Shown one piece after another: positions 1-8,145 of a stretch of DNA of 64,000 nt. Made by a program: the position numbers and the translations under genes. Under the pieces are notes generated by a model. That model did no database searches. It was not told the origin of the DNA and was given only the letters and a program-made list of their open reading frames with translations. Source of the stretch: Leptospira ognonensis (GTDB taxonomy: Bacteria; Spirochaetota; Leptospiria; Leptospirales; Leptospiraceae); NCBI RefSeq assembly GCF_004770745.1, contig NZ_RQGD01000039.1, positions 62,001 to 126,000 of the forward strand. Direction: 5' to 3'. Numbering within the stretch: position 1 is the first letter of the stretch; the number at the start of each line of letters is the position of its first letter.

Positions 1-470
1 TCTGGTTCCCAACCCATATCTTTAGATGCATTGGCAAAGGCGATGGCTGCCTCATATAGCAATTGTTTATCGAGCTTTACCATAAGCATTGCTTTTTCAA
101 AATAAGGAAGTGCGGATTCGAAATTATGAATCTCAAAGTCTTGGTTTTTTAGTTCTTCCCCAATGGCTTGCTTGTAGTATTTGGAACCCATTTCGAAGGA
201 ACCAGATCGCATATAGCCGCGAGCGATCTTCCAGGAAAGAGCCCCCGCTTGATTTGATTTTTGGACGAGCTTACGTATCTTTCCGTCCATCTCTTCGATT
301 TCTGCTTCTTCTAAAGCTAGCTTCTCTGACCAATTCACAAGGTCCGACTCAGCAGGCGGCTTTATGGCATTCTTTTTGTCCCAGCGAGATTTCGTTAGAT
401 TTTGCCAAACATCACAAGATGCAAGGGGGAACAAGAGGAGCAAACAGATAAAGGGAAAGGTTTTCTCCAT
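1..470 (-). CDS. TPR-like lipoprotein, N-terminal part (runs off the window)
   Basis: The reverse strand reads open for 156 codons from an ATG at 470 to the window edge with no stop. The product begins MEKTFPFICLLLLFPLASCD, a signal peptide with a lipobox (LASC, Cys at 19), so a lipoprotein exported by the Sec/Lol route is expected. The remainder is helical and amphipathic. Stretches such as SGSFEMGSKYYKQAI and FESALPYFEKAMLMV have the spacing and small/aromatic residues of tetratricopeptide repeats, which usually mediate protein-protein contacts. It is divergent from the acetyltransferase gene at 534. Function unknown. The C-terminus lies outside the window. Confidence 0.75.
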   Translation of the reverse strand, partial: MEKTFPFICLLLLFPLASCDVWQNLTKSRWDKKNAIKPPAESDLVNWSEKLALEEAEIEEMDGKIRKLVQKSNQAGALSWKIARGYMRSGSFEMGSKYYKQAIGEELKNQDFEIHNFESALPYFEKAMLMVKLDKQLLYEAAIAFANASKDMGWEP

Positions 471-533
471 TTTTCTTCTCATAATGTTCGAATTTAGTTT
501 CTTTCTTATGCCTGGCTAGAAAAAAATGAGATT

Positions 534-956
534 ATGTCTCCTAGTTTTCAGCTGGTATCGGAAAGTCAGTGGCCCGAGCTCTGTGAATGGGATTCTCTCT
601 GTTTTCCCGGAGAAGCCTGGAATGAAAAAATGTTACGAACTCATTTGGAATTCCATGCAGGTTATGTTTGGCTGGAAACAGAAGTAAAGGGTTATGCCCT
701 CATTTGCGAAACCCCCTGGGAAGTTGAAATCTTTAGAATCGCGACTCTTCCCACCTATCGGAAACAAGGTGTTGCAAAATCAATTCTTGCTCATTTGTTT
801 TCTACCTTTCCGAATAAAGATATTTTTCTCGAAGTAAAAGAACAAAATTTACCTGCCATCAATTTATATAAGAACATGGGATTTCGCATTTTAGAAACTC
901 GCAAAAATTATTATCCTGATGGATCGACAGCAATTTTAATGACAAGGAAACCATAA
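534..956 (+). CDS. rimI: RimI-type GNAT N-acetyltransferase
   Basis: A 140-residue single-domain GNAT enzyme. The family transfers acetyl from acetyl-CoA to a protein N-terminal amine; RimI itself acts on ribosomal protein bS18. The acetyl-CoA loop is visible as RKQGVA (residues 76-81), followed by the typical RimI C-terminal block (LEV, then N..A..LY...GF at about 99-117) and an R/K-N-Y-Y motif. The length matches RimI (about 150). It is the first gene of a tight operon: only 2 bases separate it from the SDR gene, and 3 bases separate that from the DUF445 gene. The substrate cannot be assigned from sequence, so RimI is a family call. Confidence 0.8.
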   Translation: MSPSFQLVSESQWPELCEWDSLCFPGEAWNEKMLRTHLEFHAGYVWLETEVKGYALICETPWEVEIFRIATLPTYRKQGVAKSILAHLFSTFPNKDIFLEVKEQNLPAINLYKNMGFRILETRKNYYPDGSTAILMTRKP

Positions 957-958
957 AA

Positions 959-1732
959 ATGAAAAACGCATACGTTACGGGAGCCTCACAAGGCATCGGA
1001 AAAGAATTTGTTCGCGCACTTGCAAAAAATTACAATGTAATTCTCGTCTCACGCACGATAGCTGATTTAAACAAGGCCATTGCTGAAATCGAACCAACAG
1101 CCAAAGGTTTGCTCACTGCTCTATCCTTTGACCTTTCCAAAAAAAAATCTCAAGAAGATTTAGCCAAGATCCTTGAAAAAGATCCTGATTTCGAGCTGCT
1201 CGTAAACAATGCTGGGTTTGGTACGGTCGGTGAGTTTGCTTCTCTTGACTTAGAAAAAGAATTGGATGAGATCAATTTGAATGTGAAAGCACTCGTAACT
1301 CTCACACATGCGGCTCTAAAAGAGTTTAAGAAAAAGAAAAAAGGCTATATCATCAATGTGGCCTCGGTTGCAGGTTTCCTACCGGCACCAGGTAGCGCCA
1401 TTTATGCGGCAACAAAAGCCTTTGTGAAATCCTTTACAGAAGCCATCCACGAAGAAGCACATCCACACGGGATTTATGTCCAAGCACTCTGTCCTGGTCT
1501 CACTCACTCTGATTTTCACCAGCGAGCAGGGATCGAAAAATCCAAGTATCCTTCTTTTATGTGGCAAGATGCCTCTGAAGTTGTGGAGGAATCACTGAGT
1601 GCACTTCGTTCCAATAGCGCAGTCTGTGTCACAGGCACTGTCAACCAAGGTGTGGTTGGATTGACAGGACTTTTGCCGCGCTCTTGGGTCAGAAAGGGTG
1701 CCGGGAAATTTATGGATACGAGCGGAAAATAA
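959..1732 (+). CDS. short-chain dehydrogenase/reductase (SDR)
   Basis: A 257-residue classical SDR. The Rossmann nucleotide-binding motif TGASQGIG is at residues 7-14, the structural NNAG at 83-86, and the catalytic triad is intact with Ser136, Tyr149 and Lys153 (YAATK). These enzymes reduce or oxidise carbonyl/hydroxyl groups with NAD(P)H in the cytoplasm. The closest general type is the YqjQ/DltE-like group of unknown substrate. An AAGGAAACC ribosome site lies just upstream, inside the end of the acetyltransferase gene, indicating translational coupling. The substrate is not predictable. Confidence 0.85.
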   Translation: MKNAYVTGASQGIGKEFVRALAKNYNVILVSRTIADLNKAIAEIEPTAKGLLTALSFDLSKKKSQEDLAKILEKDPDFELLVNNAGFGTVGEFASLDLEKELDEINLNVKALVTLTHAALKEFKKKKKGYIINVASVAGFLPAPGSAIYAATKAFVKSFTEAIHEEAHPHGIYVQALCPGLTHSDFHQRAGIEKSKYPSFMWQDASEVVEESLSALRSNSAVCVTGTVNQGVVGLTGLLPRSWVRKGAGKFMDTSGK

Positions 1733-1735
1733 CGA

Positions 1736-3064
1736 ATGGATGTTGCTAAACTAGATTCCTGGTATAGAAAATCCCTCGTTGTTTTTTCCATCCTCGCAGG
1801 AGGTGCGCAACTCTATTGGGAAGGAAACATCTGGGTAAACGCTTGTTTTGTGATCCTTATGGCAGGGGTTGTTGGCTACTTTACCAACTTTCTGGCAATT
1901 AAAATGTTATTCCAACCAAAACACGGGACCGTGCTCGGTTGGGCGGGACTTGTTCCAAAAAACAAACCAAAAATCGCAAAGTCACTTGGAGAGAGCATCC
2001 AAACCAATCTTCTCCATCCAGATATCATCCTCGCCTACATCTACGAACGTAACTTAGTCGAATCTGGTCTCCAAAAAATTGCAAAAGAAATCGATGAAGC
2101 ACTTCATAATGATGATATTCGTGAAATTTTAGTATCTAAGATCATCACCTTACTGAAAGAACGTGGCCCAGAAATTTTAGGTGTCATCTTTGATTTCTCT
2201 GAAGAGACCATCAAAAAAATGGCGGCCCGCCCGGAAGAAGTACAAAAACTCTGGGTCTATACCCGCACGAAACTCACGGAATATCTCACCGAACAAACAA
2301 ACCGAGAAGAAATCGGAAACCAACTGCGTGTCCTGTTATTAGAAGAAATGCCAAAACTTGCTAATATGTTAAATGATGGCCTGGAAGAGTATTTAAAAAG
2401 CAGAAACACTCTTGGCAAAATCGGGATTGGAGTGAAAAAAATCTTCTCGTTTAACGACGAAGCCATTCGTGAGCTCTTACAAAGATTTGTCCAGGATCCA
2501 GAAACCTCTGACCAGTTTATGAAAATGATGGATGAAGTCATGGGAAGGCTCCAAGAAAGACTCAATTCAAAAGAAACACAGGATTTCATCACGACCAAGA
2601 TTTCCGATTGGCTATCAGCCAGCGGGGATTATGCGAGACAAAACCTTTTACCTACAGGAATCGAGAGATTACAAAGCTACCTTGATGATCCTAATAATTG
2701 GGAAGAAATCGATAAAAACTTCTTAAAGGCCATGGACTGGGTGATCAGGCGAGTACTCGAATTCATGAATAGCGAAGAAGGCAAGGTATATCTAAAAAAG
2801 AACATTGAGAAATTTGTTCACAAAATCAATGTTACTGCCCTTGTGGAAGAGCGAGTGATGGAACTAGATACCGACGAACTGGAAAAGATGATCCTCGACA
2901 ATACGGGTGGCAACCTAGTCGTCATCCAATTTTTGGGTGGGATTTTGGGAATGATTGCTGGGCTCATCCAGGTCCATATTTATTTCGCTTTGCCTGTAGG
3001 TGGACTGATCGCTGTTACTTATATAGCGCATTACAGAAACAAGAAGAAAAATCCAGGGAATTGA
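1736..3064 (+). CDS. DUF445 family membrane protein
   Basis: A 442-residue protein with hydrophobic segments at the N-terminus (about 14-60, including a GVVGYFTNFLAIKMLF stretch typical of DUF445/YheB proteins) and two more near the C-terminus (about 385-433). Between them is a long charged helical region. The family is membrane anchored with a large helical domain and has no firm biochemical function. It starts 3 bases after the SDR stop and is probably the last gene of that operon. A gap of about 130 bases follows before the TRL lipoprotein cluster. Confidence 0.8.
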   Translation: MDVAKLDSWYRKSLVVFSILAGGAQLYWEGNIWVNACFVILMAGVVGYFTNFLAIKMLFQPKHGTVLGWAGLVPKNKPKIAKSLGESIQTNLLHPDIILAYIYERNLVESGLQKIAKEIDEALHNDDIREILVSKIITLLKERGPEILGVIFDFSEETIKKMAARPEEVQKLWVYTRTKLTEYLTEQTNREEIGNQLRVLLLEEMPKLANMLNDGLEEYLKSRNTLGKIGIGVKKIFSFNDEAIRELLQRFVQDPETSDQFMKMMDEVMGRLQERLNSKETQDFITTKISDWLSASGDYARQNLLPTGIERLQSYLDDPNNWEEIDKNFLKAMDWVIRRVLEFMNSEEGKVYLKKNIEKFVHKINVTALVEERVMELDTDELEKMILDNTGGNLVVIQFLGGILGMIAGLIQVHIYFALPVGGLIAVTYIAHYRNKKKNPGN

Positions 3065-3198
3065 GGTTAGCTTAACATAAAAGGAAATTTGCTACAAAAT
3101 ATTTTAAATCCTCACAGTTAACATTGAATTAAATGATTTGACCTGCTTAGGGCTAACACCAAACTAAGCAAACCCATACGAGTTTAGAGGTGTTAGGC

Positions 3199-3588
3199 TT
3201 GAATCCTTTTAATTTCTTACATTTAGGGACATTATTGTCCCTTTCCATGTTTTTCTCTTGTACTGGTCTCAATTTGATCACGTTACAAAACGCAGCTAAT
3301 ACGAATCCTACCCATGAGTATGCCAGTGCAGCACCATATAACAAGGGTGGATTCTTTTTCCATAGAAATTACACTCCTGGTTTCATCGGTCTGAATGCAG
3401 AGGGCACACTCGAGGCCGAAGCCTGCAACCATTCGGTCCTCTACCTCGTATCCTGGGGTGATTCAAGCATAGAAAAGGCAAAATCCGAAGGTAAAATCAC
3501 GAAAGTTGCCTTTGTCGACTACCAACAGTTCGGGATCCTAAGTGGTTATCTCTATCACAGGTTTTGTTCCCTCGTAAAAGGACAATAA
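3199..3588 (+). CDS. TRL-like lipoprotein, copy 1
   Basis: A small exported protein read from a TTG at 3199, chosen because GAGGTG (3187-3192) lies 6 bases ahead; an in-frame GTG at 3190 is too close to that site. The N-terminus is MNPFNFLHLGTLLSLSMFFS followed by Cys, a lipoprotein signal. The C-terminal half has the TRL pattern: two Cys residues, SWGDSSIEKAKSEGKITKVAFVD, and a final aromatic-rich strand ending in Phe-Cys. Two paralogues follow immediately (3594 and 3914). Homologues are annotated only as TRL domain proteins and no function is established. Confidence 0.75.
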   Translation: MNPFNFLHLGTLLSLSMFFSCTGLNLITLQNAANTNPTHEYASAAPYNKGGFFFHRNYTPGFIGLNAEGTLEAEACNHSVLYLVSWGDSSIEKAKSEGKITKVAFVDYQQFGILSGYLYHRFCSLVKGQ

Positions 3589-3593
3589 ATCAT

Positions 3594-3917
3594 ATGAAAA
3601 CAAGTAAGTATTTTCTCATCATTCTAATCTTCTTATCCCTTTCTCATTGCGCTACAGGCCCGACCATGGGTGGACTCTTTACCTCCATCACATTCCCCGG
3701 CCAGATCAATGCGGAAAACAATGTAAAGGTGACAAAAACAGCTAAGGGTTGTCAGTATTCCATACTCGGTCTGGTCGGATTTGGTAACGCAGGTGCAGGC
3801 TCGATTGCCTCTGAAAATGGAATCATCAAAATAGCGACCATAGACCATTCCTCTTTGAGCGTTTTGGGATTAACGTTTAGAAATTATTGTACAATTGTCT
3901 CTGGTGAACAAAAATGA
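3594..3917 (+). CDS. TRL-like lipoprotein, copy 2
   Basis: A 107-residue product starting at the ATG at 3594, 5 bases after the previous stop, with AAAGGA inside the end of the previous gene as ribosome site. The signal peptide ends in the lipobox LSHC. The mature part matches its neighbours: a Gly/Thr-rich first strand, a conserved Cys (KGCQYSILGLVGFGNAG), the helix-like ASENGIIKIATIDH segment, and a final Y-C-T-I-V. It overlaps copy 3 by 4 bases (ATGA), so the genes are translated together. Confidence 0.8.
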   Translation: MKTSKYFLIILIFLSLSHCATGPTMGGLFTSITFPGQINAENNVKVTKTAKGCQYSILGLVGFGNAGAGSIASENGIIKIATIDHSSLSVLGLTFRNYCTIVSGEQK

Positions 3918-4246
3918 AAATAAATCTATTTTTAATCTTACTCTTTTCGCTTTGTCTCAATTGCATCTCAGCACCCATGCAAAGCCTTCTTTTCACAAAT
4001 GCGACCCAACATGTGAATGGGGACGTGACGGGAAACCAAATCACCTCAGCAAAGATTTTGAAATCGGGTAAGTCTTGTGCGGTATCTGGGCTGATCTTAA
4101 ATATTTTCTATTTTGGCTCAGGAAACTCCATTGAAGAGGCCGCCAAAAATGCAGGCATCACAAAGATCGCACTCGTCGATCGCGACTCAGTCAACGTATT
4201 GTACAATCTATATTATAAAGAGTGTGTAATCGTTTGGGGAGAGTAG
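3914..4246 (+). CDS. TRL-like lipoprotein, copy 3
   Basis: A 110-residue product whose ATG overlaps the TGA of copy 2. It has a short signal peptide with lipobox LNC (MKINLFLILLFSLCLNC). The same domain follows: SGKSCAVSGL, then NSIEEAAKNAGITKIALVD, then YKECVIVWG. Compared with copies 1 and 2, the alignment is clear in the C-terminal half and weak at the N-terminus, so this is an old tandem expansion rather than a recent duplication. The next gene starts 2 bases after its stop. Confidence 0.8.
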   Translation: MKINLFLILLFSLCLNCISAPMQSLLFTNATQHVNGDVTGNQITSAKILKSGKSCAVSGLILNIFYFGSGNSIEEAAKNAGITKIALVDRDSVNVLYNLYYKECVIVWGE

Positions 4247-4248
4247 TC

Positions 4249-5295
4249 ATGAAGCCTACTTGCAAGGGTTCTTCCCTTTTCGTAGTTTTTCTCATTTTCT
4301 CAAGCATCGCTATCTCTGCCAAAGACTTTGATACGACTTTAGAAAAACCGGATGTTTTGGTCAAACCAGACAAACACCGCATCTTTTTACGGGCCTTGAG
4401 TGGGGATGGTGCAATGATCACGCCAGCACAAGAGGAAATTCGCGGTGCTGACAATGCCCTAACCATTGCCAGTGTTGCCTCTGGGAGCCCGACACTCTAT
4501 GCTTCTACGTTCGGCCCTCAATTCCAAGATGGCAAAACACTGGTTACATCCACGACAAAATTCGATCTTGAGTATCGCTTCGAAGATAAGTTTCGTTTTT
4601 TTTATGAAACGCGAAAGATCTCGCAAGATTTTGCGTACGGTAGCGTCATCGCTGGAGCTTTTAACTTACGAAGTGTACCTGTTAGTTATGTTGATACGCA
4701 AAAACGCATTGGCCTTGGATATTTTTTTCCCGTCCTACCGATGTTAAATCTTGGAGCGAGTTTAAGACGTGTGGAGTTGCAACAAACGACTGATTCCAAT
4801 TTCACCGGCTTCTCTTCCTCCTTAGGATCACCAAGCATCACTTACTTTTCCGATTCCTCCCAAACGGTAAAGATGACTGGGTATGTTCCTGGTTTCGGGA
4901 TTGAGTTTAAACCTCTTAGTTGGTTTGAAATTCATTTTCAGCATCTTCTTTATAACCTAAAGGGAAATGATAGCAGGTTTGATTCTTTGGTTCTTACGTC
5001 AAGGGGTCTGAGTGCGGTTGCCCTCTCGCTTGGTGAGGGTGGAGCCACTTATAAAGGCTATTCTCAGACGATCGACTTTGTCTTTCGCTATTCTTCTTGG
5101 TTTGCCACACGCTGGGGTTATACAAAGGAGAATTACTTGAAAACCAATAACGTTTATAGTTTCAGCAATCTTGACACAAACCCAGCTCTTGCAATTGGTT
5201 CTTCCATTTTTGTCCAGGCACTTTCGGAAGCGAATGTGAAGTACGGGTCCTATAATCTTACGATTGAGTTTTCAAAAGGTTTTGGTTCCAATTAA
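4249..5295 (+). CDS. putative outer-membrane beta-barrel protein
   Basis: A 348-residue product from the ATG at 4249 (GGGGAGAG just upstream). It has a cleavable signal peptide ending around SSIAISA-K and then alternating polar/hydrophobic strands with many aromatic residues, for example YRFEDKFRFFYETR and YSQTIDFVFRYSSWFATRWGY. The terminal strand YNLTIEFSKGF ends close to the C-terminus, as in outer-membrane barrels. No named family was recognised. Its position between the TRL lipoproteins and the zinc protease suggests one surface-associated operon. Confidence 0.6.
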   Translation: MKPTCKGSSLFVVFLIFSSIAISAKDFDTTLEKPDVLVKPDKHRIFLRALSGDGAMITPAQEEIRGADNALTIASVASGSPTLYASTFGPQFQDGKTLVTSTTKFDLEYRFEDKFRFFYETRKISQDFAYGSVIAGAFNLRSVPVSYVDTQKRIGLGYFFPVLPMLNLGASLRRVELQQTTDSNFTGFSSSLGSPSITYFSDSSQTVKMTGYVPGFGIEFKPLSWFEIHFQHLLYNLKGNDSRFDSLVLTSRGLSAVALSLGEGGATYKGYSQTIDFVFRYSSWFATRWGYTKENYLKTNNVYSFSNLDTNPALAIGSSIFVQALSEANVKYGSYNLTIEFSKGFGSN

Positions 5296-5297
5296 CA

Positions 5298-6905
5298 ATG
5301 GTTACTCGGATTTCTCGCGTCCTTGTTTGCATTTTTTTCGTTTGCTCTTTCTTTTTTTGCGAACCCATTAAAAAGAATTTAGAAACAGAAGAAATTGTTG
5401 GACTACTTTTCCTTTATACTGCAGCTAATAACTGCAATGTAGGAGTGAACGGGTTCTGGGCAGTCGATTTTTCTACGGGAGAAGACAAGTGTATCGCTGT
5501 CACAAAAAAGGCGGAAGGTTCAAGTGTCATCATTTATGAAGAAGATGGTCTGAGTGACCTGCGAGAATCTTACGGCATCGGCAATCCCAGTTATACGACC
5601 GTTCTCAATGAAATCAATAATGTCATGCTCGCCAAGGTCATCGCCGCCACAGGCGAACCTTCGGACATTAATAATGACAAAAAGATTGCCATCGTATTTG
5701 CAAATTTAAGCGGTAGCAGTTCTGGAAACACCTATGTTGCCGGCTATTTTAACCCTTTGGATCTCTTCAAATCACCTGGTTATGGAATCAGATCCAATGA
5801 AAGAGAAGTTCTTTTTATAGATGGTTTTTTACTCGTTGCCGCTGCTGAGGATTCTGCTAAAAAAAGCAAACCAAACGATTATTATTCAACCATTGCTCAT
5901 GAGTTTCAGCACTTAGTTAGGTTCCCGTTTGAAATCGGCAAGGGTAACCTTACGGCACCCATTCCGTATCCAACCACCTACGCAGAATTATATGCGGTCA
6001 CTTATACCGACGAACTTTGGATCAACGAAGGAACGAGTGAAGTTGTGAGCGATATCGCAGGTTACGGCCCACAATCCTCGCGCCTTGCTTGCCTCAGGTC
6101 CGATCCTTCTTATGGATGTGCGAATTCGATCAATGGGAAATCTCTTTATGACTTTATTGGTCGGATCAGTGACTATTCCTACTCCTATGCATTTATGAAA
6201 TTTGTGTATGAAAATTCGGGAAACTCCGTCGACAAAAGAAATACATTTCTAAAGGCAACCATCCGAGGAACGACCTCAAACAGTAGTTTGCACGCGCGGG
6301 GAATGACTTCTCTTGGTTCTACCTACATTTCCCAAGCAGAAAAATATAACTCTTCGATTCTCTTAACTTTCAATGGTCAGGTCACCACTCGGCTCAGCAC
6401 TGCTTTTCATGCCAATTTCTTTCGCTACCCGAACGCTACAACTACGGTCGCCAAATACGATCTAAGCTCAACAGATTCGGACCTAAGTTCGGGAACGGGA
6501 AATGCTCTTCTTACCACCTATCCCTTACCGACAAGCCTCACCCAGCTAACCTCTAATCCTTCGGTGATCAACCTAGTTAACAATTCACCTACATCTTTTG
6601 AGTTGGAACCTGGCCAAATGTTTCGCGTTTCAGGCACCGCACCTACTTTAACAGCAAAAACAAATGTCAATCTTGTGAAAAATGGTACGACAGAATATTT
6701 TATCTTTAATGGAGTCACGACAGAAACTTCTGGATATACGACAGCCACTACATCGATCCGTAGCGAAGACGAACCCACTGTGCAGTTTCCCTTAACAAAG
6801 CCTGTATGGTCACCTAGCAAAATTGATTCGGTAGCAGGCGTCGATCCAAGTAAGTATCTAAGAGATAGACATTTGTGGATGAGCCGTCGGGTGTTTGGTC
6901 AGTAA
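5298..6905 (+). CDS. M30 (hyicolysin)-like zinc metalloprotease lipoprotein
   Basis: A 535-residue exported protein with a signal peptide and Cys at 16 or 21 as possible lipidation sites. The zinc-binding helix is IAHEFQHLVRF (HEFQH at 201-205). About 35 residues later comes DELWINEGTSEVVSD, the Glu-containing second motif seen in M30/gluzincin-like proteases. The C-terminal third is Thr/Ser-rich and strand-like, probably an accessory beta domain. Such enzymes cleave extracellular proteins, and Leptospira genomes contain M30 homologues. It is last in the TRL/barrel cluster, 2 bases after the barrel gene. The substrate is unknown. Confidence 0.75.
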   Translation: MVTRISRVLVCIFFVCSFFFCEPIKKNLETEEIVGLLFLYTAANNCNVGVNGFWAVDFSTGEDKCIAVTKKAEGSSVIIYEEDGLSDLRESYGIGNPSYTTVLNEINNVMLAKVIAATGEPSDINNDKKIAIVFANLSGSSSGNTYVAGYFNPLDLFKSPGYGIRSNEREVLFIDGFLLVAAAEDSAKKSKPNDYYSTIAHEFQHLVRFPFEIGKGNLTAPIPYPTTYAELYAVTYTDELWINEGTSEVVSDIAGYGPQSSRLACLRSDPSYGCANSINGKSLYDFIGRISDYSYSYAFMKFVYENSGNSVDKRNTFLKATIRGTTSNSSLHARGMTSLGSTYISQAEKYNSSILLTFNGQVTTRLSTAFHANFFRYPNATTTVAKYDLSSTDSDLSSGTGNALLTTYPLPTSLTQLTSNPSVINLVNNSPTSFELEPGQMFRVSGTAPTLTAKTNVNLVKNGTTEYFIFNGVTTETSGYTTATTSIRSEDEPTVQFPLTKPVWSPSKIDSVAGVDPSKYLRDRHLWMSRRVFGQ

Positions 6906-6975
6906 ATTCAAATTGCTAAAACGCATTTTATTGCTAAAGAATTCATTTTTTGTAGAATATTCTAAATTTTTCTTT

Positions 6976-7004
6976 CCAATCAGTGAACACGGTTCACTGA
7001 TTGG
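6976..7004. repeat. perfect 12-bp inverted repeat
   Basis: CCAATCAGTGAA (6976-6987), a 5-base spacer CACGG, then the exact complement TTCACTGATTGG (6993-7004). It lies between two same-direction genes, 71 bases after the protease stop and 123 before the next ATG. No U-tract follows directly (the first T6 is about 20 bases further on), so it may be an atypical terminator or a dyad operator site. Confidence 0.6.
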
Positions 7005-7127
7005 CGTATCTTCAAATTTGATTTTTTAATAAAGTCTTTCCGTAACAGTCATAAAATTCTTGTCCATTTCAATGTTAACCCAAGAAATCGACCTAAGTTG
7101 ACAAACAAACAGATCTCAGGAGAACAA

Positions 7128-8081
7128 ATGTTTAAAAATATACAGAGGAAGGTAGCCTGTTTGGCGGTTTTGGCCGTTTCCATCGGCTGCTCCTCACCCA
7201 CCATTAAAGAAATCAATGATACCGCCGTTGCCATCGCTAAAGAAGCAAGGGATCTAAAAGCAGAGGGAAAACATGAAGAAGCGATTCGCCTCATCTCTGT
7301 AATAGAGGACTTACATCCCAATGATCCTCTCCTCCAAGAAATCCGAAATGGGGCTTCCGCAGAACAAATTGAAGCGGTGACTCCCTCAAAACTCTTAGGA
7401 TACAATAAAGGAATCCGGGCAAAAGTGACTGCATCCACAGGAGAAAAAATTGCTTGGTACATTCCAGACAGAATTTTCGACTTCATCGACCAAGTTGAAT
7501 TCTGGTTCAGTATCGGACCTCAAATTGGAGTCGGTGGGCACGTTACACGTGCGATCCAGGCGGAACTTTACACAGGTGCGACTGTCGCTGCAGGTTACGG
7601 CCAGAAAAAAATGATAGGTTTTCGATCTGAGGTTACTACAGAAATCGGACTCGGACCACTCGTTCTCGCAGGAGTTTTCGGTGGGAAAGCAGGAACTGGC
7701 GGTATCGCTTACAACGCAGAAGCACTCTGGTTGCACCTTCCCTCGGAAGCGATCTACCAAAATTACCGAGACTACTGGGGCATCGGTGCACACGCAGGCG
7801 TTGTTTTCTGGGGAGTGGAAGGCGAATACCATCCGATTGAAATCTATGATTTCCTAGGCGGTCTATTCCTATATGACCCAATGAATGATGATTTTGCTAC
7901 GACGCGAAGGCTAAAATATACATCTAGGCAGTCTGGTCTCATTCGATCCTTCTCTAAAAACGTTGGTTCCCTAGAGAAAGAAGATTTTGATATGTATGCA
8001 AAGGATTATCCGAAAATCGTGATTCCAGGAACCACACCAGCACCGGAAGTGATTCCCGCTCCGGCACCGAAAAAAAGATAA
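7128..8081 (+). CDS. lipoprotein with short TPR-like N-terminus
   Basis: A 317-residue product starting at the ATG at 7128, which has a strong ribosome site (CTCAGGAG, 7 bases upstream). The signal peptide ends in the lipobox SIGC (Cys about 22). Residues 30-70 form a helical pair (EAKHEEA-type) resembling one tetratricopeptide repeat. The rest is Gly-rich and strand-like, with a short Pro/Ala tail (PAPEVIPAPAP) at the C-terminus. No enzymatic motif is visible. A perfect terminator follows at 8109-8145. Confidence 0.65.
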   Translation: MFKNIQRKVACLAVLAVSIGCSSPTIKEINDTAVAIAKEARDLKAEGKHEEAIRLISVIEDLHPNDPLLQEIRNGASAEQIEAVTPSKLLGYNKGIRAKVTASTGEKIAWYIPDRIFDFIDQVEFWFSIGPQIGVGGHVTRAIQAELYTGATVAAGYGQKKMIGFRSEVTTEIGLGPLVLAGVFGGKAGTGGIAYNAEALWLHLPSEAIYQNYRDYWGIGAHAGVVFWGVEGEYHPIEIYDFLGGLFLYDPMNDDFATTRRLKYTSRQSGLIRSFSKNVGSLEKEDFDMYAKDYPKIVIPGTTPAPEVIPAPAPKKR

Positions 8082-8108
8082 TCGTTAAAATCCAAAGACT
8101 TTGAGTTT

Positions 8109-8145
8109 AGCTTAAATTCGAAAAATCGAATTTAAGCTTTTTTTT
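8109..8145 (+). terminator. rho-independent terminator
   Basis: A 12-bp perfect stem AGCTTAAATTCG / CGAATTTAAGCT (8109-8120 and 8127-8138), a 6-base loop AAAAAT and a run of T residues directly after on the plus strand. It ends the lipoprotein gene at 8081. On the minus strand no U-run follows, so it is not an obvious terminator for the converging gene, whose stop is at 8144. Confidence 0.85.

Noticed and set aside
89..451. Plus-strand open frame of 120 codons at the left edge
   Set aside because: It lies over a lipoprotein frame on the minus strand that has a signal peptide, a lipobox and TPR-like helices; the plus-strand product has no such features.
3144..3170. TGCTTAG/CTAAGCA stem before the TRL genes as a riboswitch or attenuator
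   Set aside because: A single 7-bp AT-rich stem with a 13-base loop and no T-run; too weak to support.
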